Below, piece after piece: positions 9,854-18,344 of a stretch of DNA of 32,357 nucleotides (the first letter of the stretch is position 1; the number at the start of each line of letters is the position of its first letter). Position numbers and translations under genes: made by a program. The notes below the pieces were generated by a model that did no database searches, was not told the origin of the DNA, and was given only the letters and a program-made list of their open reading frames with translations. The stretch covers positions 1-32,357 of the forward strand of contig JAIPAE010000017.1 of assembly GCA_021740245.1 (NCBI GenBank), read 5' to 3'. The stretch is from Bacteroidales bacterium (GTDB lineage: Bacteria; Bacteroidota; Bacteroidia; Bacteroidales; PWNQ01).

Positions 9854-9884
9854 TTTAAGGCAAACATGTTCGTTCATATAGCAT

Positions 9885-10379
9885 TTAGTTAAATTTAACC
9901 TTCTCAAGTTGTTCCAGGATCAATTCCTGGTGTTTATTTTTATCAGATAATTCTTTTTTGAGGACTTTTTCAGCAATTTCCACAGACAGTTTAGCAATTT
10001 CGTTTTTAAGATCGGTTACAGCAGCCATCCGCTCATAATGAATTTGTTCTTTAGCTTCCTCCAATACTTTATCTGCTTCCTGCTTAGCATTTACTTTGGC
10101 TTCTTCCACAATACGTTCGCTGGATTTTCTCGCTTCTTTCAGGATACTTTCACGCTCCCGACGGGCTTCTTTCAAGAGTTTTTCATTACCTGCTTTTAGG
10201 TTTTTCATTTCTTCCCTTGCCTTTTCGGCTGCATGAAGCGCCTCATCAATAGAGGCTTCACGTCTTTTAAGCGACTTCATGATTGGTCTCCATGCATACC
10301 TACCCAGTATAAACAAGACAATCAAGAAAGGCAGGGTCATCCAAATAATTAATCCAAGGCCAGGTGTTACTAGTCCCAT
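9885..10379 (-). CDS. atpF: F1F0 ATP synthase subunit b
   Basis: Single N-terminal TM then long charged helix (KSLKRREASIDEALHAAEKAREEMKNLKAGNEKLL...); operon position. Confidence 0.94.
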   Translation of the reverse strand: MGLVTPGLGLIIWMTLPFLIVLFILGRYAWRPIMKSLKRREASIDEALHAAEKAREEMKNLKAGNEKLLKEARRERESILKEARKSSERIVEEAKVNAKQEADKVLEEAKEQIHYERMAAVTDLKNEIAKLSVEIAEKVLKKELSDKNKHQELILEQLEKVKFN

Positions 10380-10459
10380 AATACTTCGTTTTTTATTTTA
10401 TCAACACTAAAAATCTCTTTCCCGCAACCAACCGTTACGGGAAAGAGTCTGATCTTTGT

Positions 10460-10720
10460 TTACAGCACAACAATCAACAGAGAGATAACAATAGCAAAGA
10501 AGGAAACACCTTCAATGAGTGCGGCAGAGATGATCATATTGGAACGGATATCACCAGCAGCTTCTGGCTGACGGGCAATAGACTCCAATGCACTTCTACC
10601 GATGTTACCAATTCCGATTGCGGCCGCTAAGGCAGCTACTGCAGCGCCAAGACCTGCTCCCATTTGAGCAAAAGGTCCCAGATCTGTTGCTGCTTGTAAC
10701 ATTACATTAAGTAAAGGCAT
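10460..10720 (-). CDS. atpE: F1F0 ATP synthase subunit c
   Basis: Two-TM hairpin, ARQPEA loop, TM2 carboxylate AALIEGVSF. Confidence 0.96.
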   Translation of the reverse strand: MPLLNVMLQAATDLGPFAQMGAGLGAAVAALAAAIGIGNIGRSALESIARQPEAAGDIRSNMIISAALIEGVSFFAIVISLLIVVL

Positions 10721-10755
10721 AATAAATAAAACTTATTGGTTTATATTTCAATTAA

Positions 10756-11907
10756 CTAATGTGCTTCTTCGGTTGCCATGCCCAAATATAGTGCTGACAA
10801 CAAGGTGAATACATAAGCCTGGATAAATGCAACCAGTAGCTCAAGGAAATCTATAAAGACGGTGAAAGCTACTGAAAAAACAGACACACCATATCCTGCT
10901 ATTGCATTGGATACGCTAAAAATAAAAATCAGGCTGACAAATCCTAAAACGATGATATGCCCGGCAAGAATATTTGCAAACAAACGCACCATCAGCACAA
11001 ACGGCTTTGTTATCATCCCCAACACTTCAACTATAGGCATTAGTGGAATAGGAAACTTTAACCACCACGGAACACCGGGTGTATTAAAGATATGTTTCCA
11101 GTAATGTTTGTTGCCACTAAAGGTTGTTGCTAAAAATGTAAATACTGCCAAAACCATCGTCACTGTGATATTACCGGTAATATTTGCGCCTCCGGGAAAA
11201 AACGGCACCAGTCCCAGCAAATTGGCAAAAAGAATGAAGAAAAACATTGTCAATAAAAACGGTAAGAATCGTTCATATTTTTTCTCTCCGATAGATGGTT
11301 TAGCTACATCATCGCGGATAAACAAAATTACAGGCTCCAACAAAGACTGCAACCCTTTAGGTGCACTTTCCGGATTTGTTTTGTATCGTTTAGCCACCGA
11401 TAAAAAAATCAAAACCAACAGGATCGATGTAACAAAAACACCGGCTGCCGTTTTAGTAATGGAAAAATCCAGTGGTTCCGACCTTGATTCATCCACGGCC
11501 AATGTTCCAGTCTTCACCGGAACAATATTCTGATCTTCGGTTAATTTAAACCCCTTGTATGAATCATGTCCATGATGAAACCGGGAAGACATAAAGACAT
11601 GGAGTTTCTCTTTATCCCGGTCGTAAAGAATTACAGGCAAGGGTATTGTGATATGTTTTTCTCCGATCGTGGCAATATGCCATTCATGCATATCTTTCAC
11701 GTGCTCAAGGATCATTTCACCAGCATTAAAGTCTTCATGTTCAGCATCAATCTCATGCTTTTCGTTTTCATATATGTTCGTTTTCCCTTTCTTTTCACTG
11801 GCATTTATTCCTAAACTGAAAATCAGCAGAAAAAAAATCAAAAACACAACATAAACCCTTTTGCCTCTGCTACTTAAACCCATATCTACCATTTGATTTT
11901 GAATCAA
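10756..11907 (-). CDS. atpB: F1F0 ATP synthase subunit a with extended N-terminus
   Basis: FVLMVRLFANILAGHIIV (conserved Arg helix) and C-terminal FIQAYVFTLLSALYLG; long N-terminal extension including signal-like segment. Confidence 0.95.
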   Translation of the reverse strand: MIQNQMVDMGLSSRGKRVYVVFLIFFLLIFSLGINASEKKGKTNIYENEKHEIDAEHEDFNAGEMILEHVKDMHEWHIATIGEKHITIPLPVILYDRDKEKLHVFMSSRFHHGHDSYKGFKLTEDQNIVPVKTGTLAVDESRSEPLDFSITKTAAGVFVTSILLVLIFLSVAKRYKTNPESAPKGLQSLLEPVILFIRDDVAKPSIGEKKYERFLPFLLTMFFFILFANLLGLVPFFPGGANITGNITVTMVLAVFTFLATTFSGNKHYWKHIFNTPGVPWWLKFPIPLMPIVEVLGMITKPFVLMVRLFANILAGHIIVLGFVSLIFIFSVSNAIAGYGVSVFSVAFTVFIDFLELLVAFIQAYVFTLLSALYLGMATEEAH

Positions 11908-12012
11908 GTGCCCAAATTTAGTAATTTTTTCAGAGCCTTAAATATTATTTTATTCTCAGCGGCATCATTTTTAACTTTGATATTCCTACAAACCAGAAAA
12001 TCAGTATTGAAT

Positions 12013-12423
12013 TTAATCTTCTAATGAATCATGCTTATCAATGGTTTTTACAATAGAAACCACTTCAAAGGCTGTAAATAGGAGATATAAAATAAGAAAA
12101 GTAATCAGGAAATTCAAAGCATCCTCAGGAAATTCAAAAGAATATACAAACATAACAACGGTCATAACCAATATTTTAATAACAGTACCGAGGATATAGC
12201 GGTTATTAAATTGTGCAAACCTATATTTGTTGCCTTTTAAAAGTAGACGGTGCACAAAAATAGTAAGGACATAAAAAAATACTATAATGTAAAACATTAC
12301 CTGAGATATTAATTCTGCCGGCGCCAACCAGTTATATAATATTGCCAAAACAAATATCCCCGCAGTAAACAAAGTAAGATCGCGCAGAAACGTTCTCATA
12401 ATTGGATTAGATTTACTCATCAT
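12013..12423 (-). CDS. Small multi-TM protein, AtpI-position protein of the ATP synthase cluster
   Basis: 136 aa, about four hydrophobic segments, between atpZ and atpB in the same orientation. Confidence 0.6.
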   Translation of the reverse strand: MMSKSNPIMRTFLRDLTLFTAGIFVLAILYNWLAPAELISQVMFYIIVFFYVLTIFVHRLLLKGNKYRFAQFNNRYILGTVIKILVMTVVMFVYSFEFPEDALNFLITFLILYLLFTAFEVVSIVKTIDKHDSLED

Positions 12424-12424
12424 T

Positions 12425-12652
12425 TCATTTTTTTAAAAATTCTCTTATTGAAATATAAATAGCTGCAACAACGGCAATCATTGACAAAATAACAGTCATC
12501 ACAGGAAACTTCCAACTCAAAACTTTATCCAGTTCTACACCTCCCCATGCTCCGGCAACAATAATTGCCATCATCTGCAAAGCCATTCCTGAATATTTGG
12601 CATAGTTATGCAGACTGGTTTTGTTTTTGTTTCTGGGCTTGTTTTTGTCCAT
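12425..12652 (-). CDS. atpZ: AtpZ/AtpI family protein
   Basis: NYAKYSGMALQMMAIIVAGAWGGVELDKVLSWKFPVMTVILSMIAVVAAIYISIREFLKK: two-TM AtpZ-like protein immediately upstream of the atp genes. Confidence 0.8.
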   Translation of the reverse strand: MDKNKPRNKNKTSLHNYAKYSGMALQMMAIIVAGAWGGVELDKVLSWKFPVMTVILSMIAVVAAIYISIREFLKK

Positions 12653-13028
12653 CCGGGTTTTCTCTGTTTTTTACATTTGAAACAGGATCATCCGTCATCT
12701 TACAAGCAGCATTGAATACCGCACCCGGCTCTATAGCCAGTTTTTGTGTAAATACATCACCATCCAAACGAGCTGAAGATTTCATGGTTAATAATTCTTT
12801 CACAACCAGTTTCCCTTTGATTTTACCGGATATCTCTGCACTTTTACAATTAATTTCTCCTTCAATATATCCACTTTGCCCCAAAATTACTTTTTCTTTT
12901 GCATTGATTGTTCCGATGACCTTACCATCGATGCGAAGGCGCCCTATAGACTCCAGGTCTCCACGTATTACTGTTCCCGAATCTAAGATGTTAATTGCAC
13001 TATTGTCAAGTTCTGTTGTTTTTGCCAT
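12606..13028 (-). CDS. Bactofilin (polymer-forming cytoskeletal protein)
   Basis: INILDSGTVIRGDLESIGRLRIDGKVIGTINAKEKVILGQSGYIEGEINCKSAEISGKIKGKLVVKELLTMKSSARLDGDV: beta-helical bactofilin repeat. Start set at MAKTTELD (AGAAGGA located 6 nt upstream) rather than the track start at 13064. Confidence 0.9.
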   Translation of the reverse strand: MAKTTELDNSAINILDSGTVIRGDLESIGRLRIDGKVIGTINAKEKVILGQSGYIEGEINCKSAEISGKIKGKLVVKELLTMKSSARLDGDVFTQKLAIEPGAVFNAACKMTDDPVSNVKNRENPDGQKQAQKQKQNQSA

Positions 13029-13061
13029 TTTATTCCTTCTCATTATATTTAAGTAAAACGC

Positions 13062-13092
13062 CAAATTTATGATTATTTTTTTATTTAGTCAA
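13062..13092 (-). promoter_or_regulatory. Bacteroidota-type promoter upstream of bactofilin-atp operon
   Basis: Minus strand TTG (13092-13090) - 20 nt - TAAATTTG (13069-13062), matching the TTTG-N19-21-TAnnTTTG consensus, about 34 nt before the MAKTTELD start codon. Confidence 0.6.
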
Positions 13093-13148
13093 TTTATTTA
13101 TCTTACTTGATTCATATGATTAAATTTTATTAATTCGGTGATATTTAT

Positions 13149-13225
13149 CCCGTCAGTGCGGGATGGAACCCCATGCTATAGCCCGCCTAAGGCGGGTCAT
13201 TTTCTTGTGTCCGCCTCAGGCGGAT
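13149..13225. repeat. Copy B of the dispersed repeat plus an extra CCGCCTcAGGCGG palindrome
   Basis: cccgtcagtgcgggatggaaccccatgctatagcccgcctaaggcgggtcattttcttgtgtccgcctcaggcgga; contains CCCGCCTaAGGCGGG and TCCGCCTcAGGCGGA palindromes. Confidence 0.75.
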
Positions 13226-13378
13226 CATGGAGGTTTCAAATGTATGAATCAGGGCCTGATGAAAACCGGCAGATATGTATAAAACAGACAATTATAAAAA
13301 ACTAAAACAAATTGAACCAGATAGATACTTATGGTTAAGCTGCTTATTTACTTTTCTTTTAATTATAATCATTAAAAA

Positions 13379-16006
13379 TTAATTACTCAGATAATTTTTC
13401 TCGAAAAACCTGATGTACTCTTCCACATTCTTTCGTTTATAAAATCTGGAATAATCATTTACAGATATGATAAAGTGTTTCCCATTGTTATTTTTAAAAA
13501 ACGGATCAAATGCATTATTAACTTTTATAGAACGATAATATTTCAAACCTTCTTCGGCATCACTAAATCTACTAACGGTCAGCATTTGCCGTGTATTATC
13601 GAGATATACACTGTTTACAGACAGGTCTTTTAACCCGTGGTATTCATTATTGAAGTCAGAATAAGCTGCTTTAAGATCATTTACAGATAATCCTTTAACA
13701 CTGAAAACAGCAATATAAAGCTGCATTGTCTCAGGCTTATAAGTGTAAAATTCTTTATTCGCTGAGCCATCACCTTTTTGCTTTAGCTTGCTGCTGCCAG
13801 AATTATCCGGTGTTAAAGCCTGTAATATATTACTTGCTTTTTCAGCGGATTCTGAATTTTTATAATTATTCACTACATATTTTAATGCTTTTACATATGC
13901 TGTAGAATCGGACATTTTTCCATTTGCAAAAGCCTTAAGCAGAGCAAGCCTTGAGGCTATTTCTGATTCTCCATACCTTGACATTCCGGTATCAGCCAAT
14001 GTTACCACCCTGGAATATGATCCCTGTTCATAAACATTCCATGCTTCACTATAAAATTTTTCTGCTTCATTCATATTTTTTGCCTGATCTTGGAAATAAT
14101 CAGGGTCTTTGATGATTTTAGCATAATCACTTTCAGGGTAATTATTCAGAATCAGTTTTTTATACTCATTTGCTTTTACTGTATCCTCCAATTTATTATA
14201 ATTCTGATACAAGTGATAATAGGTTCTTAAAGTATATTTTGATTTCGGGTCCTTGTCAATCAGATTTTCATGGCTTTCCACTGCTTTTTCATAATCTCTG
14301 AGGTCTTCCTGGTAGATCAACCCCAGGTTAAATAATGCATTCATAATAATGCTGTCGGAGATTGCCTTAGCAGAATCAGTCAATGGTAAATCTTGCAGGT
14401 AATAGGCTTTGTCTTTATTTGTTAATTCGCCACCTTCAAGACTGTCTATGATCATCTCATCGGTTTCATATCCTGACCCGTTTCCGAAACTTACCGTAGT
14501 TTTATCACTTAACCGCCAGTTATCTTCCAGATTTCGTTCTCCCCATTGTTTTTTAAATTCAGTAAACCCAAACGATTTTGCCTGGTTATTGTAAAAGTAC
14601 CATTCGCCACTACCTCCCCCCATAGACCTTCGGGCATTATTCATCTGGCTTTCTCGCATGGCATTTACTCTTCTCTGTTCCTCCATTCTTTTACGACTTT
14701 CCTCTTCCTTCACCTCCGCAATCAGTTCATCGATAAACCGATTACGCTCAGCCACAGGCATTGAAGCAATTCGTTGCAGGCTATCCTGTCTTTGAACTTT
14801 CATCAGGTTATCAACCAGATTTGAAAGAACGTTATGTTTTGCCTTTAGTGAATCATAAGCAGGATATTGTTTAGGAAGAAAAGTCATAGCACTGTCATAA
14901 TAATTCTGAGCCAATTCATACTTTTTCTGGTCAAAAAACAACTCACCCAACTCCAGGGACGAAACAGCTTTCTGTCTGTTATTATTCAGGCTTTTGCTAA
15001 CAGATTTCCTCAAATATTCTATCCTTTGCTTCATATCGCCTTCCTTCATAGCTATTTGAGCTAAAGCATAATAAATAACATCTTTATATTCTTTATTCTT
15101 ACTATCTTTGAGTAAGTCGTGGAGTTCAGATTTAATATCATAATCTTCATCCTGATTGCCCTGATAGGCCTCGGCAATATTAATTTTAGAATAAAAGGTC
15201 AATTCATAGGAAGGGTTCTTATTAATAACTTTTCTGAAGGCATTCGTTGCTTTCCAGTAATTACCATTCTTTTGATGTATTTGCGCTTTAATAAACATCA
15301 GGCGGGTTACTATATCTTTATCCTTGTTTGCTTCAATCGCTTTATCCAGCCATTGAACAGCTTTATCATAATAGTCTGTATCAATATAAAGTTGAGCATA
15401 AACTCTTGTGTAGAGTCTCCTGACTTTTTTTGAAACATCTCCCCTGCTGTCATAGAACCGGACCTGGTCCAGCGAATTGAGCGCTTGCTCATGATTTCCT
15501 CTGATCACATCTACACGGGCTTTCCAGACCATTGCGTTATTTACCTTGTCATGACTATGATATTTAGAAATAACATAATTAAAAAGCCGCTTGGAAAGCA
15601 AATATTCTCTTTTATAAAAATGTGCTTTTCCCATCAATAGATAAGCATCATCAATCCATTTGTTGTATTCTTTCCCGCTGAATTCCATGGAATGTTTTTG
15701 AACAACTTTTGCTGCTTTTTTTACAGCCCTGTCCATTTGGGGAGCAGCAGACTGCGATGCAGTTTCATCTGCTAACCTGAAAACAGGCAAAACACGATCG
15801 AAGTTATCCACATGTGCATCCTGTATCTGTTCTACACCCTGCTTTAAAGCCTGATGACCATTGAATAAAGCATTGTAGTGTGCCGTAAGGTTATGAAATG
15901 CCCGGCGCGTTAAGGTATTTTTTCGTGTAGAGCAACCCCAGTTCATTACAATCATAACAACCAAAAAAGCTATGACTGAAAATATTTTAAGTTTTTTATT
16001 ATTCAA
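13379..16006 (-). CDS. porW: TPR-rich lipoprotein, type IX secretion PorW/SprE family
   Basis: Lipobox-like MIVMNWGCSTRKN followed by TRRAFHNLTAHYNALFNGHQALKQG and TPR-like repeats over 875 aa; resembles PorW/SprE from memory of the family. Confidence 0.8.
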   Translation of the reverse strand: MNNKKLKIFSVIAFLVVMIVMNWGCSTRKNTLTRRAFHNLTAHYNALFNGHQALKQGVEQIQDAHVDNFDRVLPVFRLADETASQSAAPQMDRAVKKAAKVVQKHSMEFSGKEYNKWIDDAYLLMGKAHFYKREYLLSKRLFNYVISKYHSHDKVNNAMVWKARVDVIRGNHEQALNSLDQVRFYDSRGDVSKKVRRLYTRVYAQLYIDTDYYDKAVQWLDKAIEANKDKDIVTRLMFIKAQIHQKNGNYWKATNAFRKVINKNPSYELTFYSKINIAEAYQGNQDEDYDIKSELHDLLKDSKNKEYKDVIYYALAQIAMKEGDMKQRIEYLRKSVSKSLNNNRQKAVSSLELGELFFDQKKYELAQNYYDSAMTFLPKQYPAYDSLKAKHNVLSNLVDNLMKVQRQDSLQRIASMPVAERNRFIDELIAEVKEEESRKRMEEQRRVNAMRESQMNNARRSMGGGSGEWYFYNNQAKSFGFTEFKKQWGERNLEDNWRLSDKTTVSFGNGSGYETDEMIIDSLEGGELTNKDKAYYLQDLPLTDSAKAISDSIIMNALFNLGLIYQEDLRDYEKAVESHENLIDKDPKSKYTLRTYYHLYQNYNKLEDTVKANEYKKLILNNYPESDYAKIIKDPDYFQDQAKNMNEAEKFYSEAWNVYEQGSYSRVVTLADTGMSRYGESEIASRLALLKAFANGKMSDSTAYVKALKYVVNNYKNSESAEKASNILQALTPDNSGSSKLKQKGDGSANKEFYTYKPETMQLYIAVFSVKGLSVNDLKAAYSDFNNEYHGLKDLSVNSVYLDNTRQMLTVSRFSDAEEGLKYYRSIKVNNAFDPFFKNNNGKHFIISVNDYSRFYKRKNVEEYIRFFEKNYLSN

Positions 16007-16151
16007 ATCTGTATTCTGTTTTTCTTTTTTAAATCATTTGTATTTAATAAACTTAAAAGCCACAAAAATATTTTATTTTTACAAACATACGATTAAAGCA
16101 AGTTAATAATTCTATATTTCCTTAATCTTTATGGGACATTATCAATTTGAT

Positions 16152-16159
16152 TATCTTTG
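16152..16159 (+). promoter_or_regulatory. Candidate -7 element TATCTTTG for the M23-dxr-rseP operon
   Basis: Matches TAnnTTTG in the divergent intergenic region 16007-16253; -33 element weak. Confidence 0.35.
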
Positions 16160-16253
16160 TAAATTCAATTTTTGTTGGTGGATAAATTCAAAAAAATTGT
16201 TTGTTATTATACTGCCAGGCTATTAAACCCCACAAAGCAAAGTTCAATATCAT

Positions 16254-17156
16254 TTGATGGCAAAGAAAAGAAAAAATAAAAACTGGATTGATAAATTTCG
16301 CCATAAGTACCGGCTGGTAATCATGCAGGAAGATACGTTTGAAGAAAAACTATCTTTTCGCCTTTCCCGGCTCAATGTATTTGTTGTTACTGCTGTTCTG
16401 GCAATCTTACTTATCTTTTCAACGATCTATATCATTGCTTATACTCCTTTAAAACAATACATCCCCGGATACAGTAATGTCCACATTCAGGAAGATTTGT
16501 ACTCACAGATCAAAAAAACGGATTCTCTGGAGCGGGTTATTCTTCAACGAGAAGCTTATTTATATAATCTCAAGAATATTCTTGAAGGTAATACAGAAGC
16601 TCTTAAGGATACTGTTAGCGTTCATATAGACAGCAACAATGTAGATAAGTACAAAAACATCCGGTTTGACAGAAGCCCTGAAGATTCTATGCTTCGAGAA
16701 GAAATTCAACGGTTGGACAAGTATAACCTGGTTTATTACGATAGGGGGGTGGAACCAAATGTATACAGCAAGCGTGCTTCCATACGTAATTTTTTCTTTT
16801 TTACTCCTTTGGCAGGTCAAATCACCAATGGATTTAACGTGGAGAAAGAACATTACGGTGTGGATATTGTAGGGAAAGAAAATGATGTAGTTAAAGCAAC
16901 ATTAGACGGCCGGATCGTTTTTTCTAACTGGACCATGCGCACAGGCTATGTAATAATAATTATGCACGAAAATAATCTTATTTCGGTTTATAAGCATAAT
17001 GCTTCATTATTAAAACGTCTAGGTGAAATAGTAAAAGCAGGAGAACCTATAGCCATATCCGGAAACACCGGTGAACTAACCACAGGTCCTCATTTGCATT
17101 TTGAGATATGGTATAATGGCAGTCCTGAAAATCCAAGAGAATATATGAGCTTTTAA
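16254..17156 (+). CDS. M23 family metallopeptidase (LytM-type), membrane-anchored
   Basis: One TM near N-terminus, HYGVDIVGKENDVVKATLDGRIVFS...GPHLHFEIW (HxxxD and HxH motifs). Start may be the second ATG at 16257. Confidence 0.9.
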   Translation: MMAKKRKNKNWIDKFRHKYRLVIMQEDTFEEKLSFRLSRLNVFVVTAVLAILLIFSTIYIIAYTPLKQYIPGYSNVHIQEDLYSQIKKTDSLERVILQREAYLYNLKNILEGNTEALKDTVSVHIDSNNVDKYKNIRFDRSPEDSMLREEIQRLDKYNLVYYDRGVEPNVYSKRASIRNFFFFTPLAGQITNGFNVEKEHYGVDIVGKENDVVKATLDGRIVFSNWTMRTGYVIIIMHENNLISVYKHNASLLKRLGEIVKAGEPIAISGNTGELTTGPHLHFEIWYNGSPENPREYMSF

Positions 17157-17159
17157 ACC

Positions 17160-18329
17160 ATGAGAAAACGAATTGCCATATTAGGAAGCACCGGGTCTAT
17201 TGGAACCCAAGCCCTGGAAGTTATCCACCAACATCCTGACTATTTCTCTGCGGAGGTCTTAAGCGCTCAGAATAATGCAAAGCTATTAGTTGAGCAAGCA
17301 AAAATTTTCAGGCCCGATACTGTGGTAATAACTAATGAAGATCATTATCAATCAGTTTTTGATGCTCTTGATCCTTTAGATATAAAAGTTTTTGCCGGAA
17401 AAGAATCGCTTTCACAGGTAACAGAAATGAACAGCATCGATGTTGTATTAAATGCCCTTGTAGGCTATGCAGCTTTAAAACCAACACTTCATGCTATCGA
17501 ATATGGTAAAACACTGGCGATGGCAAATAAAGAAACATTTGCTGTAGCCGGCCAACTTGTTACGCAGAAAGCAAAAGAAAAAAATGCTGTAATCTTACCT
17601 GTTGATTCTGAGCATTCTGCTATATATCAATGTCTTCAGGGCGAAGCCGGCAATCCGGTTGAAAAAATATACCTTACAGCAAGCGGAGGCCCGTTCAGAA
17701 CATATAACAAACAAGAAATAGAACAAGCAACACCCGACGATGCGCTTAAGCATCCCAATTGGGAAATGGGATGTAAAATAACCATTGACTCCGCATCTTT
17801 AATGAACAAGGGATTAGAAGTGATTGAAGCAAAATGGCTTTTCGGCCTGAAACCTTCACAAATTGATGTTATCATTCATCCCCAATCTATCATTCACTCA
17901 ATGGTTCAGTTTACAGATGGCTCCATGAAAGCCCAAATGGGGCTTCCGGATATGAAATTGCCCATTCAATATGCTTTTTCTTATCCCGGCCGAATTGAAA
18001 ATAATTTTGAGCGGTTTAATTTTGCTGATTTTCCGGAACTAACATTTCAACAACCCCGACGGGATGTTTTCCGTAATCTGAATCTGGCCTACAGAGCCCT
18101 TGAAAAAGCCGGCAATATGCCCTGTATTATGAATGCTGCCAATGAAATTGTGGTAAGCTCATTTTTAAAGAAACGCGTAGGCTTTTTGCAAATGAGTGAT
18201 GTAGTCGAAAAAGCAATGGAAACCATTGTTTTCATACCCAATCCCGGATATGAGGATTTGGTGGAAACAGACCAGGAAACCCGTGCTAAAACAATTCAAT
18301 GGGTCAAATCGTTAACAAAAACTACTTAA
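17160..18329 (+). CDS. dxr: 1-deoxy-D-xylulose-5-phosphate reductoisomerase
   Basis: RIAILGSTGSIGTQALEVI, LPVDSEHSAIYQCLQG, KITIDSASLMNKGLEVIEAKWLF signatures. Confidence 0.98.
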   Translation: MRKRIAILGSTGSIGTQALEVIHQHPDYFSAEVLSAQNNAKLLVEQAKIFRPDTVVITNEDHYQSVFDALDPLDIKVFAGKESLSQVTEMNSIDVVLNALVGYAALKPTLHAIEYGKTLAMANKETFAVAGQLVTQKAKEKNAVILPVDSEHSAIYQCLQGEAGNPVEKIYLTASGGPFRTYNKQEIEQATPDDALKHPNWEMGCKITIDSASLMNKGLEVIEAKWLFGLKPSQIDVIIHPQSIIHSMVQFTDGSMKAQMGLPDMKLPIQYAFSYPGRIENNFERFNFADFPELTFQQPRRDVFRNLNLAYRALEKAGNMPCIMNAANEIVVSSFLKKRVGFLQMSDVVEKAMETIVFIPNPGYEDLVETDQETRAKTIQWVKSLTKTT

Positions 18330-18344
18330 AGAAAGTCGAAGATA

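Noticed and set aside
11108-11533. 141-aa plus-strand ORF
   Set aside because: Antisense shadow of atpB.
12565-13056. 163-aa plus-strand ORF
   Set aside because: Antisense to bactofilin/atpZ; no independent support.
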